The notes under the pieces were generated by a model. The model made no database searches. It was not told the origin of the DNA and was given only the letters and a program-made list of their open reading frames with translations. This document shows, piece after piece, positions 32,170-41,155 of a stretch of DNA of 64,000 nucleotides. The stretch's first letter is position 1. Every line of letters begins with the position of its first letter. A program made the translations under genes and the position numbers. This DNA comes from DAIQNV01 sp038748775 (lineage in GTDB: Bacteria; Planctomycetota; Phycisphaerae; Phycisphaerales; UBA1924), in contig JBCDIT010000001.1 of the NCBI GenBank assembly GCA_038748775.1, forward strand, positions 372,001 to 436,000. The letters are read 5' to 3'.

Positions 32170-33062
32170 GCCGCGCGCCGACCACCGTTGGAACGGCGAG
32201 CGGGTCCCGCACCGGGGTGGGTGTTTCGCTCGGGTTCTCGGCCCGCGTGGCCGAGGCGAGCGCGACGCTCGGGCTCGTCGGCGGGCTCGGGCCGACCGTG
32301 ATCGCGACGCGCACCGGCGACCTGCTGAGCCACCACCGCTCTTCGGTGCTGCGGCGCGTCGGGCGAGACTTCCCGGGCAAGCGACGCGCTCAGAGGTTCA
32401 TGGCCTCGAGGCTGCAGTTCTACAGCCGGACGCGCCGGCCGTACCCCAACACCTACGCCGAGGCGACGGGCGAGGCGTTCGCGGCGGGCATCAACGACGA
32501 CAGCGCGGCGGGCGGGCCGATCGACATCACGCTGCTCGAGAGGGGCGGCCGGCGCGTCAGCGCCGGCGGCCCGATGGCGATCCCGCTGCTCGGCTTCCGG
32601 AACCTGCACCAGTCGGCGCCCGCGCTCGGGCGTGTCCGCCAGTTCCGCGACCAGCTCAAACGCAACCGGTACGACGTGACCCCTTCGGGTCTGCTCGTCG
32701 CCGACATCGCCGGCACGCGGGCGCGTGGGGCCCGGAGCCTTGTCGCCGGCGTGCTCCGCAGGTCGACCGTGCACCGCCCCCTGCTCGGGTTCTTCGCCGA
32801 GTTCGATCGCATCGAGCCGCGGCACGCGGTGAAACTCGAGCGGGACCTGGGCAAACTCGTCACCGTCGCCGGGCGGGCGGCCCTGCAGGACCGGCTCGTC
32901 CGGCACGAGCGGGTGCGGGCCCTGGGCGCCGCGGCATTCGCCGAGCACCTCAAGATGAACCCGGGCGATCACGCCGGCGCCCGCAAGGCCGCCCTCGAGA
33001 TCAGCCGGCGTGTCAACGCCGACAGCATCGGCCGGGGTCTGCCCAGAAAGGGCGGCGCGTGA
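32166..33062 (+). CDS. putative tail-completion/connector protein
   Basis: A 298-residue, strongly basic protein from TTG 32166 (TTGA overlap). SSVLRRVGRDFPGKRRAQRF, LLERGGRRVSAGGPMAIPLL and FFAEFDRIEPRHAVKLERDL are its more distinctive parts; the C-terminal helix-rich end resembles minor tail or gp10-like morphogenesis proteins only loosely. Position after the connector and before the tail terminator-like gene supports a neck role. Confidence 0.55.
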   Translation: MSRAPTTVGTASGSRTGVGVSLGFSARVAEASATLGLVGGLGPTVIATRTGDLLSHHRSSVLRRVGRDFPGKRRAQRFMASRLQFYSRTRRPYPNTYAEATGEAFAAGINDDSAAGGPIDITLLERGGRRVSAGGPMAIPLLGFRNLHQSAPALGRVRQFRDQLKRNRYDVTPSGLLVADIAGTRARGARSLVAGVLRRSTVHRPLLGFFAEFDRIEPRHAVKLERDLGKLVTVAGRAALQDRLVRHERVRALGAAAFAEHLKMNPGDHAGARKAALEISRRVNADSIGRGLPRKGGA

Positions 33063-33619
33063 GCGAACTGCACACCGGCATCGCGGTCACGACGGTCCGC
33101 TCGCGGCTGATCGAACGGATCCGCTCGGCGATCGCGTCGCTCGACATGGTCGGCCAGGTCGACCTCGAGGGTGAGGTCGACGTCGAGGCGGATACCGCGT
33201 CGATCGATTCGAGCGTGTATGTCGTGATGGTCGTCGGCGACGACGAGGTGGTCGAGCAGCGACAGTCGGGGCTGGTCGAGAAGGCGTTCGGCGTCGCGCT
33301 GGTCGCCGCCCTGCCCACCGGCGACGTGCCCCAGAACCAGAACGGTGCTGACCCCGGTGCGTTGGCCAGCCCGGCCCAGATTGCCTCGGAGTTCTGCTCG
33401 CGGGTCTCGCTGCTCTACGCGACCGAGAGCCCATCGGCCGAAGGGCCGGACTGGGGCACTCAGTGGGGCGGGCTGGCGGTCAAGACCGACGAACTCGGCG
33501 GCGGCGGCGTCGGGTTCGAAGAGGGTCGAGCGGTGACGAGCCACGCGCTGCGGATCACCTATCGGCACTGGTACGGCGACCCGTCGCGGGCACCGTCTGA
33601 ACCGGCGGGGGGTGGCTGA
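33059..33619 (+). CDS. tail terminator-like protein (gpU position)
   Basis: A 186-residue protein from GTG 33059. The start, helix RSRLIERIRSAIASLDMVGQ and then alternating strands (SSVYVVMVVGDDEVVEQRQS, ALRITYRHWYGDP) resemble tail terminator/DUF3168-like proteins, which cap the tail tube at the head end. Recognition is by secondary-structure order and by its place in the operon. Four-base overlaps at both ends. Confidence 0.5.
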   Translation: MSELHTGIAVTTVRSRLIERIRSAIASLDMVGQVDLEGEVDVEADTASIDSSVYVVMVVGDDEVVEQRQSGLVEKAFGVALVAALPTGDVPQNQNGADPGALASPAQIASEFCSRVSLLYATESPSAEGPDWGTQWGGLAVKTDELGGGGVGFEEGRAVTSHALRITYRHWYGDPSRAPSEPAGGG

Positions 33620-34695
33620 TGCTCACCGCCGGCGACATCTTGACCCTGACCGGTTCGCACACGACCACGCTGCCCCCGTCGCCCGACTGCCCCGACGGTG
33701 TCGTGACCGGGCGGATCGCGACGTACACGCTTGAGACGACGCAGGCGTTCGTCAACGAGCCCGGCTTCGTCTACGACGGCGACTCGCGCTCGGACGCGTG
33801 GGAGTCGGCCCGTCCGATCGACATCGCGTTCCGCGGGGCGCTGAGGTTCACCAAGACGCTCTCGACCGGCGGCTCGCCCGAGGTCTTGGAGTTCCCCGAC
33901 GCGGGGGTCCTGGCCAACGCCGCCGGCGGTCACTACCTGATCAGCGTGAACCGATTCAACGGTGCTTGGCAGCGCGGGCGGGCGCTGATGTGGCCGCTGC
34001 GGGTGCAGAGCGCCGACGTCGCGATCACGCCGTTCGGCTCGGCGGGCAAGGACACGCTCTTCTTCGACGACGCCGGGTTCGCGTTGATCGACGCGGACGA
34101 CGCGCTCTTGCTCGAAGACCATCCCGACGTCGACGAACTCCACCGCCTCGGGCCCTCTGGGGGCACGCTCGCGTACACGGGCGAGTACCAGCCCCAGGGC
34201 CAGAACTTCCCGCCGTGCGGTCCGCCGGTGCAGCTCGAGTCGTCGGTCGCGTTGACGACGGGCGTGGTTGATGACCCGGCTGGACCGAACACCATCAACC
34301 CGCTGCTGAACCCGGACGGATCGTCGCGCTTTGTGTTCGAGCCGGGGGGCTCGGTCGGGTCGCTCTCGGCCGTGATATCCACAGAGGCGCTCGGCGCCGT
34401 CGGTGGCGCCCGCCGGCACACGCGCCGGCTGCACAACCGCCCGGCGCGTCGCGTCACGGGCGTCGCCCGGCTCGCGACCGACGGGGAACACGAGGCCGTG
34501 CGCGAAGCGCTCGAGGTGACCCGGGGCGGGGCGGTTCCGACGCGCTTTCGTACGTGGATCGACCCGCCGCCAACCGGCGGCACACCGGTCGCCGACGCCC
34601 CGCTGTACCGAATCCTGAACGCGCCCGACATCGCCCGCTCGCTCGGCGAATGCCGGGCAAACATCACGCTTGAGCTCGAACGAGTGGGCGACTGA
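33619..34695 (+). CDS. tail-region protein of unknown function
   Basis: A 358-residue beta-rich protein starting at ATG 33619, overlapping the previous stop by one base. It contains MWPLRVQSADVAITPFGSAG, a polar middle and a C-terminal basic section (GGARRHTRRLHNRPARRVTG). Not recognised. Its place just before the tail-tube candidate suggests a virion protein, perhaps a baseplate-like or decoration component. Confidence 0.6.
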   Translation: MLTAGDILTLTGSHTTTLPPSPDCPDGVVTGRIATYTLETTQAFVNEPGFVYDGDSRSDAWESARPIDIAFRGALRFTKTLSTGGSPEVLEFPDAGVLANAAGGHYLISVNRFNGAWQRGRALMWPLRVQSADVAITPFGSAGKDTLFFDDAGFALIDADDALLLEDHPDVDELHRLGPSGGTLAYTGEYQPQGQNFPPCGPPVQLESSVALTTGVVDDPAGPNTINPLLNPDGSSRFVFEPGGSVGSLSAVISTEALGAVGGARRHTRRLHNRPARRVTGVARLATDGEHEAVREALEVTRGGAVPTRFRTWIDPPPTGGTPVADAPLYRILNAPDIARSLGECRANITLELERVGD

Positions 34696-34716
34696 CCAAG
34701 GAAGGAACGCTGAGCC

Positions 34717-35967
34717 ATGACCGCAACAACGCACCTCACGCGGACCCGCCAGGTGCTGCTCCAAATGGAGCCCACGCTTGGCACCCCCATCGACTTCGGC
34801 CAGTCGGGCGTGCCGGCCCGGGTCGTCGCCGACGCCGAAGAGATGGCCATGCGGTCGAGCCGCGGCGAGTTCGAGCGGGGCGGCGTGCCCGGGTCGCTGA
34901 CCAATCGAACGCAACGCGTCGGCGCTTCGCCTCAGGAAGTGCATCTGACGAAGCCGATGTCGGACGTGCCGGCGAACGCGCCGCAGTGGTACGACATGAT
35001 CCGGGCGATGGGCTTCGCCCCGTACGTCGTGAACACCATCGACACCGACGGGTTCAGCCCGGCCCCTCCGGCGGTCGGGGCGACGATCGGCAACAACGCG
35101 ACGCTGTCGAGCGCGACCAAGACCGCGCGCGTGGCGCACGTCGAGGGCTCTCGCGTGTACTACGTCACGCTGACCGGCGCACCGTTCGCGGACGCCGACA
35201 CGCTCTTCGACGACGCCGGGGTTCAGAACCAGGCGGCGGTGTCCGCGGGCCAGACCGAGCAGAGCGCCGGGTTCCAGTTCCGCCCGGTGACCGAGCGCGA
35301 GGGGCAGACGCCGGATTCTCTGACCGCCGAGTACCGCATCGGCGGTCAACGGCACACCGTGGGCGGGGCCCGTGGCCGCGGCGAGATCCGGCTCAACGCG
35401 GACCAGCCGGCGATGCTCCGCGGCGAATTCCGGGGGGCTTTCATCGACGACGGCAGCGGCGCACCGCGAGCGGGCGACCTTGTCCTGCCGTCCGACATGC
35501 CGGCGATCGTGGACGCCCCTGTTATCAAGGCCGTCCCGTTCGTGCTGACCTCGTCGCAGGGGTCGCATGTTCCCGTCGTCGCGAGCTGCACGATCAACCT
35601 CAACAACACGCTCGAGGATCGGCGCACCGCCGCGACCGACACCACCGCGAGCATCGCCGCCCAGGGCTTCCAGCCGCCCGCGATCACGGCCCGCGAGATC
35701 ACCGTGTCGATCGATCCGGAGCACGACCCGGGGGCGCTCAACGTCGTGTCGTTGGCCAACTCGGAAACGACGATCGAGCTGCTCGCTCGGATCGGGTCGC
35801 TCACTGGCACGAGCGGGCTGCTGGTGGTGCGAGCTCCGGCGCTGCAGATCCTCGGCGATATCAGCGACAGCGACCGCAACGGCATCGCGACCGACAGCCT
35901 CACGCTGACGGCCGTGGGAACGGACGACGACGAACTCGAGATCACCCACATTGTCGCGCCGGCGTAA
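34717..35967 (+). CDS. putative major tail (tube) protein
   Basis: A 416-residue protein with AAGGAACG upstream. TRTRQVLLQMEPTLGTPIDF at the start and the later pairs AVGATIGNNATLSSATKTAR, SCTINLNNTLEDRRTAATDT, and ITAREITVSIDPEHDPG match the style of long siphovirus tube proteins (core plus Ig-like insert). No conserved signature pins it down, but the next two overlapping genes have the features of tail assembly chaperones, which normally follow the tube gene. Confidence 0.65.
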   Translation: MTATTHLTRTRQVLLQMEPTLGTPIDFGQSGVPARVVADAEEMAMRSSRGEFERGGVPGSLTNRTQRVGASPQEVHLTKPMSDVPANAPQWYDMIRAMGFAPYVVNTIDTDGFSPAPPAVGATIGNNATLSSATKTARVAHVEGSRVYYVTLTGAPFADADTLFDDAGVQNQAAVSAGQTEQSAGFQFRPVTEREGQTPDSLTAEYRIGGQRHTVGGARGRGEIRLNADQPAMLRGEFRGAFIDDGSGAPRAGDLVLPSDMPAIVDAPVIKAVPFVLTSSQGSHVPVVASCTINLNNTLEDRRTAATDTTASIAAQGFQPPAITAREITVSIDPEHDPGALNVVSLANSETTIELLARIGSLTGTSGLLVVRAPALQILGDISDSDRNGIATDSLTLTAVGTDDDELEITHIVAPA

Positions 35968-36000
35968 CGCTGGCACGCAACCGAACCAGGAGAACCCTCA

Positions 36001-36393
36001 ATGTCCAGCATCCCAACCCACAACTCGCCGCGGCGGATCGAGCTTTCGAACGGCGGCGCCGTGCTCGTCAAGCGCGTCGCGAAGCGTTCGACTCTCGAGA
36101 AGATCAGCAGCCGGGCCGGGCTCGCTGCGGGCGACAGCGCGAGCCAGCTCCGGATGAGCAACCTGCTGCTGCGCACCGGCATCGTCGGCAGCGAAAACCT
36201 CACGGATCCCGACAACGGAGATCCGGTGCCGTTCACCACGTTGCGCGAGACGGGCATCGGCTTGATCGCGTCCGAGGCGGTCGGTGACGCGGTGCCCGGC
36301 GACGACCTGGCCGAAGTCCTCGCTGTCATCTCGGGCGAGTCGGATGAGGCCACCGAAGGCAGCGAGCTGTCGGGCGAGCAGCAGGGAAACTAA
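36001..36393 (+). CDS. tail assembly chaperone 1 (gpG-like)
   Basis: A 130-residue protein with AGGAGA before ATG 36001. The middle (KRSTLEKISSRAGLAAGD, RMSNLLLRTGIVGSENLTDP) is helical and the end is acidic (GESDEATEGSELSGEQQGN), as in gpG-type chaperones that coat the tape measure. Its last two codons before TAA lie in GGGAAAC, a slippery heptamer of the lambda G-T type. Confidence 0.75.
   Translation: MSSIPTHNSPRRIELSNGGAVLVKRVAKRSTLEKISSRAGLAAGDSASQLRMSNLLLRTGIVGSENLTDPDNGDPVPFTTLRETGIGLIASEAVGDAVPGDDLAEVLAVISGESDEATEGSELSGEQQGN
36384..36390 (+). promoter_or_regulatory. -1 programmed frameshift heptamer GGGAAAC
   Basis: The zero frame reads G-GGA-AAC-TAA, the X-XXY-YYZ arrangement; lambda uses GGGAAAG at the same step. 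Slipping by -1 bypasses TAA and enters the frame of 36391-36806 (LREAALWLVAMDEL...), producing a gpG-T-like fusion. Confidence 0.8.
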
Positions 36394-36806
36394 GGGAGGC
36401 GGCGCTGTGGTTGGTCGCGATGGACGAGCTGGCCAGAGCCAAGGCGGCGGACGAGCCCCCAGGCTTGCAGGCGATGACGCTGTGCCCGCAGTGCGCCGCG
36501 GCCGGGATCACCGGCCCGGACACGCCGGGCGCGGTGCCTCCCCCCGGGGCGTGCGAGCCTGGGGGCGGGGTCTGCGGTGGCCGGCGGATGATCCCGATCG
36601 ATCCCGGCTCACCGCCGGAAGGCACGCGGCGGGCCCTCGACGCGTGCGCCGGGGTGCTCGAGGTGTTCATGCTGTGGAGGTCTCCGCTCCCGCTGGCGGA
36701 TGTCTTCCGGGTGTGCGAGATCGACGACCCGCACCCGGCGCTGCTCGAGGTGCTCCGGGTGTTGCCCTCGATGATCGAACAACTCCGGGAGGGGGCTGAC
36801 CGATGA
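36391..36806 (+). CDS. tail assembly chaperone 2 (gpT-like), expressed by -1 frameshift
   Basis: In the -1 frame after GGGAAAC the sequence continues open for about 138 codons: LREAALWLVAMDELARAK, a cysteine cluster (LCPQCAAAG with a later C), then helical ALDACAGVLEVFMLWRSPLP and LEVLRVLPSMIEQLREG. Read through the shift, the fusion is about 268 residues, the size expected of GT-type chaperones. An independent start at ATG 36420 or TTG 36411 is possible, with AGGGAGG at 36393-36399, but the heptamer and frame relation favour shifting. Confidence 0.7.
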
Positions 36807-37114
36807 GAAACGCCGCCCGAGATGGAGATCCCTCGGTCCGCGCTTCGCTGGTCGAGGGGCAGCTTCGCCAGGCGTGCGCCGGCGGCGGCGTCGGCGTGGC
36901 GGTCTTCGAACACAAAGGGGCGCGCGAGGTCATTGGCGTCGACAACACCGGGGCGATGACACCGTCGACGCGGCGGCACGCCTTCGCGCGGGCGCTTGTT
37001 GAGCTGCGCCGCATGGCGCGGGACGCGGGCGAGAGCATCGACAGCATCGAACGGACCGCGGCGTCGATCGAGTCGTTGGCGGGCTCGACTGAGTCTGATG
37101 GGGGGCGGCGATGA
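36803..37114 (+). CDS. phage protein of unknown function
   Basis: A 103-residue protein (ATGA overlap with the chaperone). A basic, Gly-containing start (SLVEGQLRQACAGGGVGVAV) and a helical end (HAFARALVELRRMARDAGES). It begins a three-gene group between the chaperones and the tape measure. Not recognised; may be part of a lysis or regulatory group. Confidence 0.55.
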   Translation: MRNAARDGDPSVRASLVEGQLRQACAGGGVGVAVFEHKGAREVIGVDNTGAMTPSTRRHAFARALVELRRMARDAGESIDSIERTAASIESLAGSTESDGGRR

Positions 37115-37416
37115 CCATGACCACGCCGCCGGCCGCGTCCTCGCTTCTTCCGATGGTGACGCTGGTCATGTCGGTCGCCGGCCCGCTGGCGATCGCGCTG
37201 TTGCTCTGGGGCCTGAAACGCCAGACCGAACAGAACGACCGGCTCGGGGACGAGAGGCACCGGGAAACGCGCCTCGCACAACAGCAGACGCTGACCGAGG
37301 TCAAGGGCCTGCGAAAGGACCATCACGAGCTTGAGCTGCAGTTGACGGCTCGGGTTTCCAAAGTTGAGGGCATCGTCGAGGGCAGGCGAGCTGGCGTTGA
37401 ACAAGACGGGAAGTAG
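37111..37416 (+). CDS. single-TM small protein, possible holin or spanin partner
   Basis: A 101-residue protein. One strong hydrophobic helix at about residues 13-35 (LPMVTLVMSVAGPLAIALLL), then a highly charged coiled-coil tail (KRQTEQNDRLGDERHRETRL, LRKDHHELELQL). N-terminal TM followed by a charged helical tail fits holins with one TM or an inner-membrane i-spanin. The following gene is a lipoprotein, the partner expected for an i-spanin. No endolysin is seen next door. Confidence 0.6.
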   Translation: MTMTTPPAASSLLPMVTLVMSVAGPLAIALLLWGLKRQTEQNDRLGDERHRETRLAQQQTLTEVKGLRKDHHELELQLTARVSKVEGIVEGRRAGVEQDGK

Positions 37417-37453
37417 AGCAACCTCGCCCGATGGGGGCGGAAGGGATCGGGAT

Positions 37454-38404
37454 ATGAAGCGGATCGTGTGGATCGTCGTCTTGCTGGCGTTCGCGGTGTC
37501 GTTGCCGGGGTGCCAGGCGTACCGGGATGCGATGGCTGGCTACACGCGGGCCGCGGCCGACCTCGAGGCGGCGGAGGTCGAGCGTGACCGGACCGCGGCC
37601 GAGCTAGCCGCGACGCTCGAAGAGTTCAAAGCGGCCGTTGAGGCCGACCAGGACGCGGCTTCGCGGCACGCGACGGCCGCGGCGGACCTCGAGACCGCCG
37701 AACGCGAACGGCACGGCACCGAGGCCGAGCTGGCCGGCACGCTTGAGAAGTTCAGGGTCGCCGCGAAGGCGGACGCCGAAGCGGCTGAGGCCGCGTTCTC
37801 GCCGTTGGTCGAAGCGATCGAGTCCCGCCTCGAGGCGGTGAACACGAGGATCGAGCACGCGAGGCGGGACGTCGACGAGGCGCGGGCCGGGTTGAGCGCG
37901 GCGGGCGCCACCGAGCGGACCTTTGAGGCGATCATCGCCGGGATCCAGGCCAGGCTCGCCGACGCCGACGACACCGTCGACGCGGCGAGGGTCGACCTCG
38001 CGGAGGCGAGCGAGGAACTCGAGACGGTCGAGAGCGACGCCGGGCGGCTGCTCGGCGGCCTGGCGGAAACGGCGACGACTCTGGGGTTGCTGGGATCGGG
38101 CGGCGCGTTGACGGCGGTCCCCGTTGGCTTTGCGATTTGGAAGCGGTTGAGCCGACGCGCTGCCAACGTCTTGGCTTCGGTGCAAACCGCGTCGGGCGGG
38201 AACATGACCGCCGCGAATCTCGACTCAGACGAGGACGCGATGGCCCTCGAAAGAGAGCTCATCAGGCGCGGCGATATGGGTGCGGTGAAGCAGCTCGCGA
38301 AGATGCGGCATCGACCCGGGGGGGTCGGCGGTGCGGTCATGGGACGACCGTCGCCGAGTGCCCCGGCTCGTACAGAGGTCATCTCTACGCCGACGTCGGT
38401 GTAA
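37454..38404 (+). CDS. lipoprotein with long coiled coil and C-terminal TM, spanin-like
   Basis: A 316-residue protein. The start ATG 37454 gives MKRIVWIVVLLAFAVSLPGC, a lipoprotein signal with Cys20. Residues 25-215 form a long Ala/Glu coiled coil (AAADLEAAEVERDRTAAELA repeats). A hydrophobic helix follows at about 218-238 (TLGLLGSGGALTAVPVGFAI) and then 75 polar residues. Lipobox plus coiled coil plus TM is the plan of a unimolecular spanin, which links the outer and inner membranes, though with an unusual tail. Alternatively it is a structural or tape-measure-like accessory. Its place between chaperone and tape measure is unusual. Confidence 0.6.
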   Translation: MKRIVWIVVLLAFAVSLPGCQAYRDAMAGYTRAAADLEAAEVERDRTAAELAATLEEFKAAVEADQDAASRHATAAADLETAERERHGTEAELAGTLEKFRVAAKADAEAAEAAFSPLVEAIESRLEAVNTRIEHARRDVDEARAGLSAAGATERTFEAIIAGIQARLADADDTVDAARVDLAEASEELETVESDAGRLLGGLAETATTLGLLGSGGALTAVPVGFAIWKRLSRRAANVLASVQTASGGNMTAANLDSDEDAMALERELIRRGDMGAVKQLAKMRHRPGGVGGAVMGRPSPSAPARTEVISTPTSV

Positions 38405-38456
38405 ACGGACCCTTCTTCGGTGGGCCAGCGCCCGCCGAGGGGCTTGGAGGTGCCGC

Positions 38457-40670
38457 GTGGCCAAGCAACTGAGCATCGTGATCAAGGCCATCGATCAGGC
38501 GACCGCGCCGATCCGTGGTGTGATCACGACGATCACGAGGCTGGCCAGCGTGGGCAAGCGACAGTTCGAATCGCTCGGACGCGTGGTCGGATCGCTGACC
38601 CGTCGGCTGACGAGCCTGCCGGTGCTGCTCACCGCGGCGTTCGGCGTGTTCGCCGGCGGCCAGGCGGTCGCCGGGATCAGCGACACCGCTCGGCAGTTGC
38701 AGGAACTGGGCAACGCGGCCCAGCGAACGACGGCGAGCGTCGAGTCGCTGAGTTTCTTGCTGTTCTTGGGCCGGCAGTTCGGCGCCGAGGCCCGGGACAT
38801 CGCCGACCTGGTCGGCGATCTCAACGAACGGATCGCCGAGGGGGCCAGGCTCGGAACCGGGGCCGGGGCGGATGCGATCAAGCGGCTCGGGCTCGAGGTG
38901 TTCGATGCCAACGGTGTGCTCCGATCGACCGACGAGCTGATCGACGAGGTCATCACCAAGATCAACGCGCTGCCCGAGGCGGGTCTGCGCGAGTTCTTCG
39001 CCAAAGAACTGCTCGCCGATGAGGGCGCACGGTTCCTTGCGTTCTTCACGCTTGGGACCGAAGAGCTCGAGCGGTTCCGGCGTCAGGCCGAGGCCCTCGG
39101 CGTCATCTTCACCGAGGACCAGGTCGCGGCCGCCGTTGCGTTCCGTGAGGCGCTATCGCGGGTGGGCGCTGCGGTCGATGGTGTCAAGGCTTCGATCATC
39201 GGCCAGAACGGCCAGGGGCTCGCCGACGTCCTCGACGCGGTCGCGGTCGCGATCGCCGCCGCGCCCGAGGTCATCGGGAACATCGTCGGCTTGATCCGCC
39301 AGAATCTCGACGGGGTGTCTCACGAACTCCTTGAGTACCTGACGAACATCGGGACAGACCTTGGTGGAACGCTCGGCGATCTCGCGCTCAACCTCGTCAA
39401 CGTTGCCTTTGTTGTTGTTCAGGACGTGCTGCCCGGGCTTATCGCAACGCTGGGCCTCCCGATCGCCGCCGGCATCGCCGCGCTCGCGGCACCGATTGCG
39501 GGTGCATCGGTCAGCGCGATCGCCGACGGCTTTGCGATGGCGGCGGGGGAACTCACGGGCGTCCCGCTGCTTGAGGTGGCGTTCGCGCAACAGGCCGAGG
39601 TTCTGTTTGCCTCCGCTCGGCGTCTCGGCGCCGACGTCCAGAACGAACTCGGGAGGATCCAGCTCAGCCCCGAGGGCATCGCGGCGTTCGGCGAGGCGCT
39701 CAGCAAGACAACAGCCGATCTCGGGACGGGCCTGGCCGGCGTTGCCGGGCAGGTCGATAGCCTGCTCGGCGTGAGCGAAGCGCTGCGGCGTGTCGGCTTC
39801 GACGCTCGGACGATCCGGGATATCCTCGATTCGATCCGTCAAACAACCCAGCAAGGCGCCGAGCTGCCGTCTGGGATCGACCAACTCATCGAGGGCGCGA
39901 GCAACGGGCTCGCTGAGATCAAGCGCATCGCCGACGACGTGCTGACGTTCGCCGATGGCCTTGTGCAGAGCACCGCGCAGAGCCTGAGCGCCAACCTGGC
40001 TTCGGGGTTCATCGACGCCGCCGAGGGGGCGAAGACCTTCGGCGAGGCGATGCGCGAGGCGCTGACCTCGACGCTCCGCCTGATCTCGCAGACCATCCTT
40101 CAGTTCGCGATTCTCCGCGCGATCTCGGGCATTGCGTCGTCAGTCTCCGGAGGAACCGACCCGGTCAACGGCTCGGGTGTCTTGCAGCCCGCACGGCTCC
40201 CGACGAACACCATCACGGGGGCGACACTGGTCGGGCCACCCCAGCCGACCGTCGGACCGTTCAACACCGGCGGGCGGGTGCCCGGGGTGCCCACCTCGGT
40301 CCGGCGCGTCCTCCACGCGGCCAACGGCGCCTTTGTCCGTGGTCCGAACCACGGCGTCGACTCAGTGCTCGGGATGCTCACGCCGGGCGAGTTCGTCCTC
40401 AGCAGGCGGGCCGTCGGCGCCCAGGACCCCGCGACGCTCGCCGCGATGCAACGGGGTGAGCGCATCCGTCGCGACGACCGGGACCGGGCGGCCTCGTCGA
40501 TTGTCGTCGAGATCCACGCGCCGATCACGATCACCGGCGCCGCGAACGAGGACACCGTGCGACGGCTGCCCAGTGCGATCGCGGATCAGGTTGTCGCCGC
40601 GATCGAGCAGAATCCGCAGCTGAGCCGACGCGTGGGACGCGCCACGGCCCGCGTGGGGGTCACACGATGA
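38457..40670 (+). CDS. tail tape measure protein
   Basis: A 737-residue protein from GTG 38457, with GGAGG seven bases upstream. AKQLSIVIKAIDQATAPIRG is the typical tape-measure N-terminus. Hydrophobic stretches lie at about 54-73 and 313-355; the C-terminal part has FNTGGRVPGVPTSVRRVLHA and GVDSVLGMLTPGEFVLSRRA, a known end of lambda-type tape measures. At about 1.5 angstrom per residue the tail would be near 110 nm. It scaffolds tube length and may enter the membrane at injection. Confidence 0.92.
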   Translation: MAKQLSIVIKAIDQATAPIRGVITTITRLASVGKRQFESLGRVVGSLTRRLTSLPVLLTAAFGVFAGGQAVAGISDTARQLQELGNAAQRTTASVESLSFLLFLGRQFGAEARDIADLVGDLNERIAEGARLGTGAGADAIKRLGLEVFDANGVLRSTDELIDEVITKINALPEAGLREFFAKELLADEGARFLAFFTLGTEELERFRRQAEALGVIFTEDQVAAAVAFREALSRVGAAVDGVKASIIGQNGQGLADVLDAVAVAIAAAPEVIGNIVGLIRQNLDGVSHELLEYLTNIGTDLGGTLGDLALNLVNVAFVVVQDVLPGLIATLGLPIAAGIAALAAPIAGASVSAIADGFAMAAGELTGVPLLEVAFAQQAEVLFASARRLGADVQNELGRIQLSPEGIAAFGEALSKTTADLGTGLAGVAGQVDSLLGVSEALRRVGFDARTIRDILDSIRQTTQQGAELPSGIDQLIEGASNGLAEIKRIADDVLTFADGLVQSTAQSLSANLASGFIDAAEGAKTFGEAMREALTSTLRLISQTILQFAILRAISGIASSVSGGTDPVNGSGVLQPARLPTNTITGATLVGPPQPTVGPFNTGGRVPGVPTSVRRVLHAANGAFVRGPNHGVDSVLGMLTPGEFVLSRRAVGAQDPATLAAMQRGERIRRDDRDRAASSIVVEIHAPITITGAANEDTVRRLPSAIADQVVAAIEQNPQLSRRVGRATARVGVTR

Positions 40671-41155
40671 CCAACGCGGCGATCCGTGTCGCGCCCTACA
40701 GCCGCGGCCCCGACGCCGTCGCGGTGGTCAACGCCGTCAACGGCTTGAGAACGATGCTCCCGACGGCCGAGCCTCTGAGCGTTGGCGAGCCGCCGATCGA
40801 ACCGAGCCGCGTCCAGCGCGCGGCGCCGGTGTGGCCCGTCCGGCGTCTGCGGCTTGCGTGCGGGCTGCTCAAGACCAGTTCGATGGACGCCGACCCCCGG
40901 ACCACGTTCGACGCCGAGTGGACCGGGCTCGACGCGGGGCAGCGCGGTTTGCTCGAGGCGTTCTTTGAGGACACGTGCGGCTCGGGTGTGAACGCGATGA
41001 CGCTGTACCCCGACGGTCGGGGGGGCGACCCGGTCGCGGTGCGTGCCCTAACCGCCTCGGAGTTTGTGCTCGTCGATGGCCGGTCGGGCACCCAGAGCCC
41101 GGCCGCCGTTGGCACCTACGAGTGCCGCCTGACACTTGAGGAGGTGATCGCGTGA
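40667..41155 (+). CDS. minor tail protein (gpM position)
   Basis: A 162-residue protein in an ATGA overlap after the tape measure. Middle: PVRRLRLACGLLKTSSMDAD, then FDAEWTGLDAGQRGLLEAFF and a beta-like end (ALTASEFVLVDGRSGTQ, VGTYECRLTLEEV), reminiscent of distal tail adaptors. Order and size support a gpM-like function; there is no signature motif. Confidence 0.65.
   Translation: MTNAAIRVAPYSRGPDAVAVVNAVNGLRTMLPTAEPLSVGEPPIEPSRVQRAAPVWPVRRLRLACGLLKTSSMDADPRTTFDAEWTGLDAGQRGLLEAFFEDTCGSGVNAMTLYPDGRGGDPVAVRALTASEFVLVDGRSGTQSPAAVGTYECRLTLEEVIA

Noticed and set aside
33559..35976. An 805-codon antisense frame across the tail genes
   Set aside because: Same cause; it covers several sense genes with clear starts and four-base overlaps.
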